From Numida meleagris (Eukaryota > Chordata > Aves > Galliformes > Numididae), in the NCBI RefSeq assembly GCF_002078875.1, contig NC_034410.1:83167506-83231505 (forward strand): a DNA stretch of 64,000 nucleotides, written 5' to 3'. This document shows positions 27,341 through 42,300 of the stretch, one piece after another. The notes below the pieces were generated by a model that had not been told where the DNA came from, ran no database searches, and worked only from the letters and a program-made list of their open reading frames with translations. The position numbers were made by a program, and so were the translations under genes. Within the stretch, counting starts at the first letter, position 1; the number at the start of each line of letters is the position of its first letter.

Positions 27341-30300
27341 CTGAAAAAAGCAAAATATTAAGTGAGATGCAGCTCATGCTAAAGGAATCAGATCTACAGA
27401 GGATCTCATAAACCAGGTATGTTTAGAAAAACAATACTGCTTTAAGAATAAGGATGTATGTGTGAGCTTAATATAACTAAGATTATTTTAACTAATTAAC
27501 TATAATAGACTGGTAAATGAGAGCTTACCCCATGCTACTCAAGAAGAATACCTTCAATAAGTGGCTAAATAACATAGTATTTCATCATGGGCTCCTTAGT
27601 ATCGTATATGTAATTTACACTCAATTAACAACTCTTCTGGCTTCCTGACAAATATAGTTAATCCATTTTCACAAATAAAGAGTAGGTAGCACCCAGAAGA
27701 CATATATGTTCAAGCAGCGAGGAAAAGTCTTGCATTTCCTACCATGAATTATTCACTTTTTAAAAGAACTTTGTCTAGCTTTGATGAATTTCCCTTCGTT
27801 TTTATCAATATTTTAGCGTATTTTACAGAAAATATTCAGAAAGTATGTTTTATTAGGACTGCCACTTGTTATCTGTCATTAGCTGTGATGCCATCTTACC
27901 TGTTTCTAATATTCATGTAAGTGTCCTCATATTGCTGAATAATAAAGAAGAAGGAAGCAGGATAACTACTTCCCCTACTGACCATAAGCCCTTGCAGGCA
28001 CTGAAAACCTGATCTGAGCTTCTGCACTCTTATAGATGGTTTTGATTTTAAGCACACAGTAACATTAGATGTTACAGTTAGAGCTGTGAACAGCTGGTTC
28101 TGACATAGAAATGTCACAGTAAGACATTTGGTGTGTTTCTGTGGTCTTATTACCTACGCGTGGAGAATATAGAAATGTGTAGCAAGAAACAGTCTTGCAA
28201 CATCAGGATAACATTTCAGAACAATCAGAAACAACAAGAGAATAATTAATACATAAAGTAAGAAGTAAATGAATGCTGAAAACCACGTTAAGTTCAAAAC
28301 TGAACTGTAGACTTCAGAATGTCTTTGTTCTTCAAACTGAAGAACTTGAAAATCCAAGTTTCCAAGGTTCCAATCCAATTATCTTGCCAATTTTTTACAG
28401 GTCTGAATAAAAAGTATTTGGCTTTCGTAGGCTACAGCTGAAGTGTTCAATTATCAGTCACTCACAAGTGTAAATGAAATAAAAAAGCAAACACGATCCA
28501 TTTGGTATGTCTGAACAAACACATTTTTAAAGCAGAACTCTATCATCCTTCTCCATTACCTGATTACATTTATTGCCATTGTTTAGATCAGTGATCCTGA
28601 AACTGAGGAAATTACATTTACAGAAGGTTTAAAAAAATAAACTACATAAAAGGAATTGCAACAAATTAAAGATAACCAAAGGTATTAGCTGAATCTAAGG
28701 GTGCATATTTGACTGACATAAAATGAAGGCAGTATGTTTTCTCCGGTTCTTGCACTATGTAATTAAATAAAGATACAGAAATGAGGTAACATGAAACAGC
28801 TTTTAGTCTTTGAAGAATTACTGAGATTTAAGGCTGAGGCCTACTCTCACGTAACAGCGAGGCTATAAAGCAGAGATCTATCTGAACGTTGCTTCAGCAT
28901 GTTTCTCTTTTCATTTGTAATCCTGAACACTAAGATAGATCCCAGATAGATACTTTCTGGCTATTTCTACTATTCTTTCATCTCACGAGTACTCCACATA
29001 TATGTGGCATGAGTTGGGCCTGATCAGGCCTATGCTACTAATGACACTTTTTGATACTGGTGCCTGCAATGAGGCGCATGCTGGTGGATGTAGGGTAGAT
29101 CCTGTGGTCAGTGTTCCAGAATGCAGTGCTGAGATATGACCACAGCACAGCAGGGTCCCAATCCAACAGCACAGTGACGGGGTTGGAACAACCACAACAG
29201 TGAAATGTTAAGTTAGTAACAGTTTCATCTAAAATCTTGAAGAACATATTAGCCTGTTCTTGTTTTTCTCTTCTCTGTAGACGAGCTGTGGTTTCTCGAT
29301 GGACATAAATGCTGTCTTTTCCACCCTTGTGGCTAACATCCTGGGTTTAATTTCCTAATGTAAAGATGATAGTTGCCATAATTTAATTGCTGTAAAAAAT
29401 CAGGTAATCATAAAACAAATATTGAAAAATGAATATTAGTCTATTCTACACTACATTTCAAACAGGAAAGATATTTTAACATCAGTGTTAATCAACTAAC
29501 TTCACATATGAGAATTTTCAACATGTATTTAGGGCACTGATATTTTGACTCATCTTAAAAGAAGACTAAAATACATCTTGGCAGATTGTTCACTATGGAT
29601 AATTTAATTTGCCTTATTTCTGTTGCTCTGAACCATTTAACCAGACTTTTTTTCTTAAAGCAATTTAAACCCTCCATGATTATTTGAGAAATGACACATC
29701 AATACATTTTATCTACAGCAGCTCTTAAATGCTGTTTTAATGCTGGTCATCAGTATTTCTCTACTCCGACTGGGCATCTAAGTCTTAGGACTTCTAAGCC
29801 TGGATGACGCCTGAGGAGTTTTCAAGGTGATGTTATACTGATGGTATATTTAATTCATTATTAGGCCTGCTTGGATGAGGGTTTTCCTGTAATATCACTT
29901 GCACTGCTGATATCTTTATTTTCTGAATGAGCAGAATTTAGCCTGTAATTACCAGAAATGGATTTTGTATCTCTTAAGTAAATTTCCTTGCTTTTCTAGC
30001 AATTACAAATGTTGACTCAGCAAAAACCAAACAAACCCAAACAACCAAAAAACCAAAAAACAACCACAAAAACTGTGCATCCTGCTATGTGGGCTCTGTT
30101 TCAAGAGAAAGACAAAATGTAGAAAATTGTCCTTTCTCCAATTTCAGAGCTGAAAAGAGAGACTTTTAGACACAGAGATTACAGCTTGCAGAGTCATTAT
30201 GATGAACTGCATAATTTCTCTCTGCTGTCACTACCCTCTCCTGACTTCAAGGGCATCTATTCTGCACACAACTTTCCCAGAGCAGATGGCCGGACTGTGA

Positions 30301-33300
30301 GTTGTGCCGCTCTGTCCACACAGGCGGCAGTAAGGGCTCTTCCTGTTGCTCTTAAGCTTCATGTAAAGCTGCCCCATCAGTAAAACGGCAACACTTCACT
30401 GCTGGAATAAACAGATAAAACGTACTTATTCTTGCCAACAGCAAATCATATGATGGTCAATCACACTGAAAGAAGGAATAATGAAATGCTGTCATTCTTG
30501 CATGCTGCTTCAAATACATTCACTGGAGCAACAATAAAAATACGCACTTCTTGGATATTTACTGATTGAGAAATTTCCTGAGCACAGTATCTCCTCTTGA
30601 AGGATGAAATGTGAGGTGCTACCCCTGACACAGGATGCGATGTGATTCCCTTAAAATACAGCTCCTAAGCAACTGGTTAATTCAGACTAGCATCTGCTGG
30701 GGAAAGTGCCCTGCTAGAAGGTGTAACGAGCATATAAGCGATACTGCATGCTAACACTTAGCTTTGGATGGATGAGCTCTGGATTTTGCCCCCGGATATA
30801 GCTCTCAGCTGCTTTCTATCAACAGATAAATTCACCTGTTCACTTCTGCTCATTTCATTCCTATAGCATAACCTCCCTCCTATGCAAAGGTGTGGAAGAT
30901 GCAATTATTAAACCTGCATGATTTAATTATTTTCTTTTCTTTTTTTTTTTAATGTAAATAAGGTTTTTTAGCTCTGGATTCACCAAAATTCACTACAAAA
31001 AATTAGTAAAATCTCACACAATAGGGGAGTGGAAGCACTTACTTTTGACGTGCTGATTTTTCATGTTGGAAAGAAGTTTTAACTTGGTACCCAAAAAGGC
31101 ACCAAACATCTTGTTTTACTGAAAATATCTGGACATCAGAATGTTTTACTAAGAACTGATCTGCTTTTGCTCTCCACCATAAATAAATGAATTTCCCAGT
31201 TCAGCCACCCCTTACAAAAGAGAACCATACTATTTCAGAGGTCTACTAATTATGTATGTCAGTGTTTGCAAACATTCCCGATCTTTGGACAGAAAGCACT
31301 GCACAGTGTAAAGCAAAACGATGCATGAGATAAGAGAATTCATTTGCTCTCCTTGCTAAGGTTTCAGTAAGCAGTCCAAAGGAGCTGCATCTAATTCTGC
31401 AGGGATGAAAGCTCTCCCAGGCACAACGAGATACATAAAAGGGGATCAACACCCACAGGAAAAAGCACAAACCTTTCAGTGTAGAAAGGCATGTGCAAAC
31501 ATAATGGATTTCACTTGATGTACAGCTATCCATATACTTACGCTGAGGCAGACTGCTAATGCTATTCCCTTCGCTACCTTGACAGCAAGTCCCAGTTCAT
31601 AGCACTGCTGCAAATCTACCCACAAGGCTTCCACTATTGTTAGCATTAAAGTGCATCTGAAAAACACAGAGGATGGGCAAGAATTCAGTGTTCTCTCCTT
31701 TCTGCTTGTGTTCCTTTTGCATCAGGTGGTGATGCATGTGAAACAGCATGTGGCTATTTTTACAGTATTTGGTTAATGCAGTTATCTAGCCTTTTGGAGC
31801 CTCCTGCCGTAACAGAGAGCTCTGCCATAGAAGGAGAGCTCTTTTTTTTCCTTCTCAGTCAAAAATTACAGAAGGAATTCTTAATGAATGTTTCTTCAGA
31901 ACTGATGGCAGAAGAATTTGAGTTCGCTTTGCAGAGGTGATTGCATTTTATTTCAAACAATGCAAAAAAAAAAGGTTTTGTAGAAAGTAGTTGGCTAGGC
32001 TTCATCATTGTGCTGTATGCTTATTAGGAAACACACAAACTGCTTGTGTGGCTAATTACAGTAGCTGGTTCTGACTTTCAGCAATAATCCATCCACTCAA
32101 AGCCTCAATATTTCAGCTTGGAGCATAACATACTCAGAGTATCAGAGGAGTGGAGGAAAATATCATTTCAGAAATAAATATTAAACCACCTCTTACAAGC
32201 CTTATTTTATTTATGTCATTATTGAAGTTCACTGGCAATGCTTTAGTTTGGGCTACCAACTTGATAGATTACAGTGTATTTTCATGGGTTGGTATTCTTG
32301 GATAAACAAAGCAAAATGATAAATATTCACCGCCGGCTCTCTTAATAAACGTGCAGGACTCACTATCCATTCACATGTGTAGTACCCTTAACATTTTGGA
32401 AATCAAGCAACTACAATGGCCCTTTAAAAATATCGGTTACCCTCGTACCAGGAAATTAGCTTAAATTGTACCTGTTGCATATGTTTGTTGTAGTTCAATT
32501 TGTGTTACTGACAGCTGAGAACAAGCAGTGATAAATTCCTTCACTGAATCTGTGTTTAATGAAAAAAAATATAAAGTAGTGATGTCTGGTAGATGAATTC
32601 TCAACAGAAAAGCATTTGCTACAGGCATAAGTCACCAAAGGATTAGCTCTGCAATTTAGCAAAGCCACAGGAACTCGATGTTTCTCCCTCCCCACTATGT
32701 ACTGTGAATGGTTTGGATGAATCTCCTCTGCCAGCTCCGCCTAGCACACTGCAGATGCCACAGTCCTCAGGTGCTGCTGACTGATAAGCAGCTGGTGACC
32801 ATCACCCCACAGATTACTTGGAGGAGGGATGGGCTATGAGGTCTTCACAGACCCACTCAGTTCAAATTACCTCGCTTGGCTGTCAGACATACCCAGAAGA
32901 CTTGGCCCTTTGCAGAGTAGGGCATGTTCACAAGAGTTGTTCTGCCAGCAATTCTGAGAGTAATCTTTGGCTGAAGGCTGGGAAAAATAAAGAGCTGATG
33001 GCCTTGTTCTTTGCAGTGTGGATATCTTTGCACGCTGAGAGAAGCGGATCACTGCTCTGCTGTGAATAGCAGCACTGTGCTCTGCAGCACCTTGCCATGC
33101 CCTGCTCCTTTTTTTTGACACCAGGTTCTCAAGAGGCAGGATTGCTTTCTTTGCCTTAATTCTGTATGAATGAGCCACGTGGTTCTAGGACAAGAAAGTC
33201 TTTGCATTGCCAGAGTTAATCAGAACCAAAGAGAAGTTCATCTTTGCTGTGGGAAACATGCAGAAGATGCTGTACCTCTCCTGAGAATCTCTGTCTTTGA

Positions 33301-36300
33301 GAAGGTGTCGTTGTCACTTGAAGAGGTCACCAAACACATATTACTGTTCTTCTACAGAGGCTTTCAGTTATAATCTAGCACAACCCACATAGGAGAGAAG
33401 CCCTCCATGCTCCATGTGACAGCTGGGCAGCATCCCTACCCAGAAAGTGTACCAGATGTTCCAGCTGCAGTTCACCGTGACCTGGAGAAGTCTCGCCCTC
33501 AGGCTACCCACTATGATCAGGTTCTCATCTCAAACACAACATTCACCTTCTCAGAGGGTGCAGAGGTCCCGGCACAGGCTGCCCAGAGAGGCTGTGGGTG
33601 CCCCATCCCTGGAGGCATTTACGGCCTGATTGGATGGGGCCCTGGGCAGCCTGACCTGCTGGGGGGCAGCCCTGCCCATGGCAGGGGGTTGGAACTAGAT
33701 GGTCTTTTAAGGTCCCTTCCAACCCAAGCCATTCTATGATTCTCTGCTATGTGCTGCAGCAATCTGGATGCCAGCCTGCTGCGCAGCCCCAAGTCATCTC
33801 AGGCCAGCAGGAAGCGGGGCCGGCAGGCAGCCCTGGCCTGCTCCCCCCTCCCCACCTCACTCTGCACTAGGCAGCTGGCTCCAGGATGGAGCTGGCGGGG
33901 CTATTCCCCAAGGATAACAATCATTGGACGTGTAACTCTTTGTTTGCTTAGTGAGTCACTGAGACAAATCGATTTTGTTTTGTTTTTAAACAAAAAATGC
34001 ATTATTTGTAACTTGTTTGTGCACTGTTTGGGTGAATAATTTGCAACCTGTTCGTTATTTCTCTGTCTCTGTGGTGTGCACAGTCTCTGGTGTCTGGCTG
34101 CTATTGGCGAGGCTATTGGCAGTGACTGCCTTTCCTTTTACAAGGGAAGCTTAACAGCAATCAGTGAATTCAGAGTAAGGATTTTCAGCTAAAAAATACT
34201 TCTGAGATTTGTGAAGCTTTTGGGGTGCCAAACTGCCTAGCCATTGTCTGAGCACTCTCAGTTCCAAGAAGTAATACAGCCTGAGGAAACCCAGCAACTC
34301 CAAACCAATGCCTGTGTTTCAAACCTGTGTTCCAAAAGTGAGTATTCCTCACTCACTTTCTTGATCAATCCCTCTCCACTATATTCACATCTGCTCAGGG
34401 TTTCCTTAGCCTTTTTTTTCTCAGCAAGAGTAATGTTTAGTCTCAAGAGCTAATTGCATAATCACAAGCACTTTGTGATTTTTCTGCACATTTCTCTTCT
34501 GGAATGACATCAACACATTGTCTCATATTTTTTCAAGACCCAAACAATCATGTTGTAAAGCGGTACATACTGAATAAAAGCAAGCATAGTGGAAAATAAT
34601 GCACATTAATAGTCAGTTTCTGAATAAAAAGTGTGGAACATTTTATGGAAATAAACCATATCATATCTGGGTTGTAAATGCAACCTCTTTTGGCTGAAAA
34701 AACAAATGACAATGCTTAAGAACTTAACAGTGAGTACTCTCTCAGCAGGTATTCTACTACACACGCAATGCACTACATCTTTCTGCGCAGCTCTTCTAGA
34801 GCAATGTACTGACCTTTTTACCTCTGGCAGCAGACAGAGACTGCAGAAATTCTTTGTTTCGTTCCCCAGACTGTTGATCAATGCAGATTACTTGACATCT
34901 GGTACACGGACCCACAACCTGAAATTTTGGTTAAAGAAGGGTCACTGCTATATCAAAACAGTACACCGTGGAACAGTAAAAGCATACGACCAGCATAATA
35001 CTGTAAAAACATGTCTTCCATATACTTTTCCTTTGTTCTTTCAGGCTTTAATGATGTAAGGGGTCAGTCCTGTTCACCTAATGTATGTACATTTTCAAAG
35101 AGTCCACTTGTAAAGGTCTCACCGAATTTTTAGTTTTTCTTTTATTTTCTTTTTAAGGAAAACTTTCCCAGTGACAGAAACGTATTTGTACTTCCTGATG
35201 GCTTGACTTCATTTGTGGGCCAGCAGGACTACTTGCCCAAAGAAGAACTGAGTTTAAAATTAAGCCAGGCCCTCAGGATTTAACCAGATGAGGATTTTCT
35301 CATTTTATATTATTTTTTTGAACACAGGAAGCTCCATACAAACAGGCGAAAGAACTTCTTTACAGTAAGGGTGACAGAGTACTGAAACAGGTTGCCCAGA
35401 GAGGTGGTGGATTCGTCTTCTATGGAAATGTTCAAGACCCACCTGAACACTTGTCTGTGACACCTATTGTAGGGAACCTGCTTTAGCATGAGGGTTAGAT
35501 CTGATCTCTTGAAGTCCCTTCCAAACCCTGCGATTCTGTGATTTTCTTGGAGCTAAACTAACAGGCTTTGGTTTACGTTGTTTCTGTGCAGTTGAAATAC
35601 ACAGTATCATAGAATCATAGAATTGTAGAATGGCCTGGGTTGAAACGGACCATAATGATCATCTAGTTTCAACACCCCTGCTGAGTGCAGGGTTGCCAAT
35701 CACTAGACCAGGCTGCCCAGAGCCACATCCAGCCTGGCCTCGAATGCCTCCAGGGATGGGGCATCCACAACCTCCTTGGGCAAACCTGTTCCAGTGCGTC
35801 ATCACCCTCTGAGTGAAAAACTTCCTCCTAATATATAACCTAAATCTCTCCCTGTCTTAGTTTAAAACCATTCCCCCTTGTCCTATCACTATCCACACAT
35901 GTAAGCAGTTGTACTCCCTCCTGTTTATACGCCCCTTCAAGTATTGGAAGGCCACAATGAGGTCTCCTCGGAGCCTTCTCTTCCCCAAGCTAAACAAGCC
36001 CAGTTCCCTCAACCTCTCTTCATAGGAGAGGTGCTCCAGCCCTCTGATCATCTTGGTGGCCCTCCTCTGGACCCATTCCAAGAGCTCTGTGTCTTTCTTG
36101 TACTGGGGGCCCCAGGCCTGGACGCAGTACTCCAGATGGGGCCTCACAAGAGCCAAGTAGAGGGGGACCACCACCTCCCTCTCCCTGCTGGCCACTCTTC
36201 TTTTAATGCAACCCAGAACACAGTTGGCCTTCCGGGCTGCCAGCGCACACTGCTGGCTCATGTCCAGCTTCTTGTCCACCAGGACCCCGAAGTCATTCTC

Positions 36301-39300
36301 GGCAGGATTCCCACTACCTTTCACACTCTTTCTTGTATGCATGGCACTTATAGATAATCAGAATGTAAAATGTGAATTTTCACAAGTCTGTAGTCAGAAA
36401 GGATACTGAGATCCTCAAGTCTAACATCATATATAATACAGAGCACTGTTCCTAAAGTTTATTCTTGTTTGAAATAGGGTGCATTTTTTTATGGTGGAGA
36501 AAAAATCTGCCATGAATTACTTCTTTTAAAACATTAAAATGAAGAAGAGTTTTGCTTATTACTGCGTCCTGAGCTTAGCAAAGCTCTGCATGTTAGAAAA
36601 CAATTATTCCTTAAAATATCTTAACATAAGCTTTCTAATTTTGCAAAATTTGTCATAAAATTTAAATATGGCAATTAATTTAATCTTACACTGCAAATAT
36701 TTCTCTGTGCTGTTCTGAAGTGTTATTTTATTTCTTTGATGTACACATAGAACTGTTTGTACAACTCTTCAGTGTAGTCATTAAAACCATACATTTGGTT
36801 CTACTTTTTCACAACGATGATTTACAACAACTTTTAATATTTTATTAAAAGAAAAACAACACAAGAGAAGGAAATATTTTACCCCACTTTGCTTTGTTCA
36901 ACACCATTATGTTACCATTATATTATATTATCTATTATGTTTCTGTCATCAAGCACTATTAACATAATTTCTACTGTTACTACCTCAGTATCTGGACAAG
37001 GATCTATTAAAAAATGGAAAAGACAATGCAAGTTGCATCAGCCTTTCTATTTTTGCATTCTTAAAGTATTTCAATGCCAGAAAAAGGAATGCAATTTTAT
37101 TCTATAGTTTTCAGTACCTTCCACAATAGGATCTTGAGCTGAGTTCCCAATTGCAACTCTGGACTCCAAGAAGCTATGCAGCAAGAACTTTGTCTTTTGT
37201 ATTCCTTGTCTCCTACCTGAAGAAATTTTTCCTCAATTTTCTTTAACTCACACTGCAGCTTACTGATCAAAGTATACATAAGAAAGGAGAAGATAAGTCA
37301 TATTTTCTACCTTTACTGAAAAAATTGCCTTTCTGTTTCTTAAAGCATGCTGAATAGAAACAATTAGGAATGATTTCTATCACAGCTTCTAGATCTGGCC
37401 TTTGCACTTCTCTTATTCACATCCTTCATTATCATCCCTTAGCAAACAATGAATTGCTCTTTCACATCCTAGGCAATGCATTTACAAATATGAATTTCAT
37501 ATCTATGGACCAGACAAATTCAATACAACATGTAACATATATATTCATCTTTTCCTTAGATTTCATGTGTAGCTTCTTCATGAACCTTTGCTTGAAGTTT
37601 TTCTAAAAATGACTTCCTTGCCAGCAAAGGCTGACTTGTTAGTATTTTCCTTACAGTACAAAGCACGTTATGTGATATGGAACAAAATGTAAGAAAGAGC
37701 CTTACCTAAGGCTAGACTTAGAAACATGTCTCGAATGGAGATTAAGATGCATACACCAGAGGGCAATGGACAGTGATCACTCACTGGTATTCATGTCCAG
37801 GCTTCTGGCAATCAGTACAATGAGTGATGCAAAGCAACCTGAGACTGCATTTAGATTATCATACTTACAAGCAACTAGTATACTCTTGTTACATGTTTGC
37901 TCAATATTTGCTGCAAACCCTACCTTAAAACAGTGATTTTTTTTTGCCTCAGTTGGATGGAGATGGGAAATGTTATGAATTATGGAATTTGAAAAAAAAG
38001 GGGTGGAGAAATATGTCAAAACCTCTCAGTCATCTTGCAGCATGTTTGCCACAGGTCACAGCATGGTTTCTTTAGCACTTCATAAATTTCATCTGTACAC
38101 ATGGTGTTGCCCATGTTCAAGTCAAAGCCTTGCAAAAATTACTCAGTCTCCATGGGCCAAAATGCTTAGTGATAGAATAGGACTTTAGATGACAGAGATA
38201 AGTTTGTACCTGGAATTGCAGAGCACCTATTGAGATCTCAGCCCATTCCTCTTCTTCAAAGGACTCTGGTGCACTGATGACAATGTTGGCACGGAAACGT
38301 CGGATTAATTCCTCTATTTCCAACGGCTCTTTCAATCTATATCACAAAGTTCACAACAGAAGAGAAAAAGTAAGCTTAATTAATGTGTTCTGCAATAGTT
38401 CTGCACTAGATTTTTGTGCTGTAAGAAGCAAGCGGCTAATAGAATTCATCAAATGTTTTTCCAGAATAACTTGGATCAAGTTTTATTACAAAGGCTATAA
38501 AACAGGCATGAGATATTCTACTATAACTTGTAATCAAATGGGTGGCTTCTTCAGTAGGCAGGAAAACATGCAAAGCAGCAATTAAAAACAATGCATATGA
38601 AAAAACTTCTTTATTAGTTGTATGTGAGGATAATGGTAGCAAATAAAAAGATCTTTTAACCAAGTGATCACTTGACTGATTAAATGCTTCTAATAAGAAA
38701 GCAAATACAAGCATATTCTGCACATGCTGTAGTTGAAAAAGGGACAAAACCAGCAGATGCTGAAGGTGAAAAAGGCCAGTAAAGGCATTTTATGAAAGAA
38801 TGTATTCCTCATATTATTATTTGTCTGTAGGCTGCAGCAGATTGCACCAAATGACAGATGTTTAGAAAAAAAATTAATCTCTGTTGGGGAGATATCTCCA
38901 CCTCTTCACGAGCATTAGAACTGCCAGAGTGTAGATTTGTGTCAGTGCTGAGAACATATATGTGGGAGGCAGAGCAGCAGACTGCATATAAATATCAGAA
39001 AGCTGGCTGGAACTTTGAATTCTTCATTCTCCTTCCAAAGGAGAATTCTACCAGTACCATAAAAAATGACAGCCCTAAAATTTGTGAGGGAGGTACTCTA
39101 AGCACCACTGTTAGTGGGAAAGAGCATTTCACTTTGCATTAGCCATGGTGGACATGAACAACTTCCAATGTTTCATCAGTTGTGGTCTGACAACTTTTGG
39201 ATATGACACGCTCCAGCAGAGATCAAAACTTGGGTAAGTAGTGGAAAGATGCTCCTGTTCTGGAAAAAAAAAAGTTTTAAAAAAGTAAGGAGAAACAATT

Positions 39301-42300
39301 TGAAATTATTGTTTTAATTAAAATAAGGAAAAAAAATGCAAAATCAATGCACAGGGAAAACTCTTCCCATCAAGCAGTCTTGACAGAATAGATCTGTTAC
39401 AAGGAAAAGAGCTTGATTTTATTTAAACTAGTCTACATGATCCTCTTTAGCAGACATATGTGCATAAGGATGAACTGACCTCCAGTCAAACCACACAACC
39501 CTGGCTCCAACAAGCTTTCACTGTTCACAAGGCTTCCAGGAGCCTGGGGATAGAAAGTGCAGTGGGAAATTGCAGGGCTCCAAGATTTCCCTAGAGATCC
39601 CACAAGCAATCCCACGGCTGAGATACAGCTTATCATGATTGCAGTAGGTAAGTGCAGACTATGCTGATGCTGAGAGTGACGGGGGAAAATAGCAGTTAGT
39701 CATGAAACAGTTCAGTTACACCATTTTGTTTCCTGATTCCTGTGTACTGTCTTGAGACCTGGCAGAAAGGAGTTTGGGTGCTATGTACAGAGAGAATTTT
39801 CAATGCTTTTTGAGACAGATGAGTTCCTGCCGCCCACACTGATATTAATAGGTACATCAAAGGCCCTGGTAACCTCAGAGCTGAGTCCATAGCGTTCTGA
39901 ACCAGCTGCTAAAAGCTACTTCTAGTTTCTACTTCCAGCCCTTGATGCTGCTTCTCCAAGACTGCAATACCCACACTCTTACTCTCTCTTTACCTGCTCA
40001 GGCTCACCTCCAAAATACTTTGACTCTCCCATATTTATCCCCAGCCCTCAGAACTGCTTGTAACTACTTGGCAGCATGTATCTGAGTAAATTCCCGTTAT
40101 TTCCTCTCTCTAAAAACATGAATCTGTTGGATGGAAGCATCTTCATCCTGTAAATCTCAGCATGGATCTGTTGTGAAAATCAATGTAATTTGCCAAAGCT
40201 AGCTTGAGTACTTAGGACTTTCCACAGCAGTGGGCCCTGCAATGCAGAAAACATTCCATATATTTAACAGAAACTGAAAATGATTATTTGCACCTTCAGG
40301 AGAATATTTCTATCAGGAACATTTGAGCAGGAGGCCAGATCATGGGGATTTTCATGGAGGTAACCCCTAATGGCAACAGCAGAGGTGGATGTTTCCTTAC
40401 ACATGTAGTTTACCAACAGCATGTTACATTCTAATTTATACTTACATTGCTGTTACTGTTTTAGATCACCTTTCAAGAGACAAGTGCAAAGGTGAAGATT
40501 AATTTTTACTTATTACAGAATATGCAAACAAAACTGTGAATATGCAAAACTATTAAAACTCAACTGCAAATTGAAAGGGTTCTATAAATCACAGCAGGTT
40601 TCCATTAAACAAAAACAAACTTACAGGCCAAGATGCTAAAAGTCATTTAATAAAGTTCCCTATGTGCAGATTCTTCGAAGTTTATTGCGTAGTTCAGTAT
40701 TTGGAAAGTTTGTGTGCCAATGATTGAATAGCAGTGAAGAATGATGGTGCTGTACATCAACAATTAGGCATTAGATTAGATGTTAGGAAGAAATTCTTTG
40801 CTGTAAGGGTGGTGAGACACTACAACAGTTGCCCAGAGAAGCTGTGGATGGCCCATCCCTGGAAGTGTTCAAGGCCGGGCTGGACGGGGCTTTGAGCAGC
40901 CTGACAGTAGGTGTCCCTGTGCATGGCAGGGAGGTTGGAACTAGACGATTTTTAAGGTGCCTTCCAACCCAAATCATTCTATGATTCTATGATACTGAAT
41001 TAATTTCCTCAGCATCCTGAGAAAGCACAGTATGGCAAAATAAGGAGGAGTCTTCCAGCCTGTGCTGAAAATTGGGAAGCAAAATGCTTCTCAAGCACAA
41101 TGTCAGCTCCAGTCATGTCTGGAGTATCCTATGAGAAAAAGGAGATTACGTTGCACTGAGGAGAACACTGGAAGATATTAGGTGCTAAAACAGTGGATCA
41201 TCTGATATCGCATGTTTCAAAGTTCCCTATCCTCCTTCATTGCCACTTGCTGCTCCCTCTGGAACCCTACTCATTTTCTGTGCACTCAAATACCATATCT
41301 GGAAGGTTCCTCACTGGATCCCACAAGGAAAATGAGCAATGTGAATACAGGATACCTACAAGCATTGTTCTCCCAAGGAGATGTAACCCAGCCAGTCAAG
41401 CCTCAAAAAAAGGCATTAATTATCACTGAAAAAAAGTATACAGAGTACTTAAGAGATGGAGTGATTCAAACTTTTGCCAGGCATTTTTCCCAGAGGGACT
41501 GCTATGATAAGCTGAAATTGCCCAGCTGTCTCCTAAAGAAAGAAAACACTCAAGAAATGCAAGGTAATCTGTAGCGATGTTTAACACAGCCTGTGGTTTT
41601 AAGCCCTGAAGTCATATATGTATCCTCCTGCAGCTATATATATATATATAGGAATAACTCTAAACAAGAATTTCAGTGCAGGGGGACATGTTTGGTGGGT
41701 GACTACAAGGAGAGAAGATGTCTCCAAGCAGACACAGAATAGTTTGGTGAGACAAAGAAAGGGGGACGTGAGCTCAGAGAAAAAACACATAGGGTATGGA
41801 AGACACAACGACAATGGAGGCCTTGAGGAAGGATGTTCTGTTGAGTTCCAGCCTTTCCTCACTTATATTCAAGAAATGGTTTCAGTTTATGAAAATGTAA
41901 TTAGCATTAGGTTTCTTAACTTTGAATCCTAGTCTGGCTCAAGTGTTTTGTTTGCTGCCTTTATCTCTCACTTTTGTACAGTAATGTGAAATCAAGTAAA
42001 TAGACAAAGTAAATACAGTCCTGCAAATAGTTTCGAAAATATTTCTGTTGTGAATGTTTGCTCTAAAACTGAAGCTTTCCTATAGGAAGAAGTATTTCAG
42101 TAAGTAACAAGACTTCATATTTTCATCCAACAGGTTACTTATGTCAAGGAAAACTAACTTATCCATGTTCTTTCCACAAACAGAAGTTGACTGATGTCTA
42201 ACAGTCTCCTACCATCAGATCAGCTGTCAAGAGGTTTGTTAAAATTCTCTTGAAGATGACTGGTTATAAGGCAGGTTATATTCAAGTATTTAACTCAAGT

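Larger units (their letters stand above)
27341..34813 (-). other. MOCOS: MOCOS intron between window exons 8 and 9
   Basis: About 7.5 kb, the largest visible intron. It contains a plus-strand CR1 at 33.5-33.7 kb, an A/C-rich stretch at 30,020-30,075 and A/T runs near 30,930-30,960. No other gene recognised. Confidence 0.85.
34919..38209 (-). other. MOCOS: MOCOS intron between window exons 7 and 8
   Basis: About 3.3 kb. It holds two converging CR1 copies (35.3-36.3 kb) and a 46-bp exon-like segment at 37,217-37,262. AT-rich elsewhere. Confidence 0.85.

Noticed and set aside
31476..31667. Minus-strand frame with a hydrophobic segment (63 residues)
   Set aside because: Considered as the missing last MOCOS exon, but the true last exon, with FGIYLM and SVGSEVLPV, lies at 27,194-27,340.
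33407..33739. 110-residue plus-strand frame
   Set aside because: Its second half is the usual chance translation of a CR1 3' end; the first half has no resemblance to anything known.
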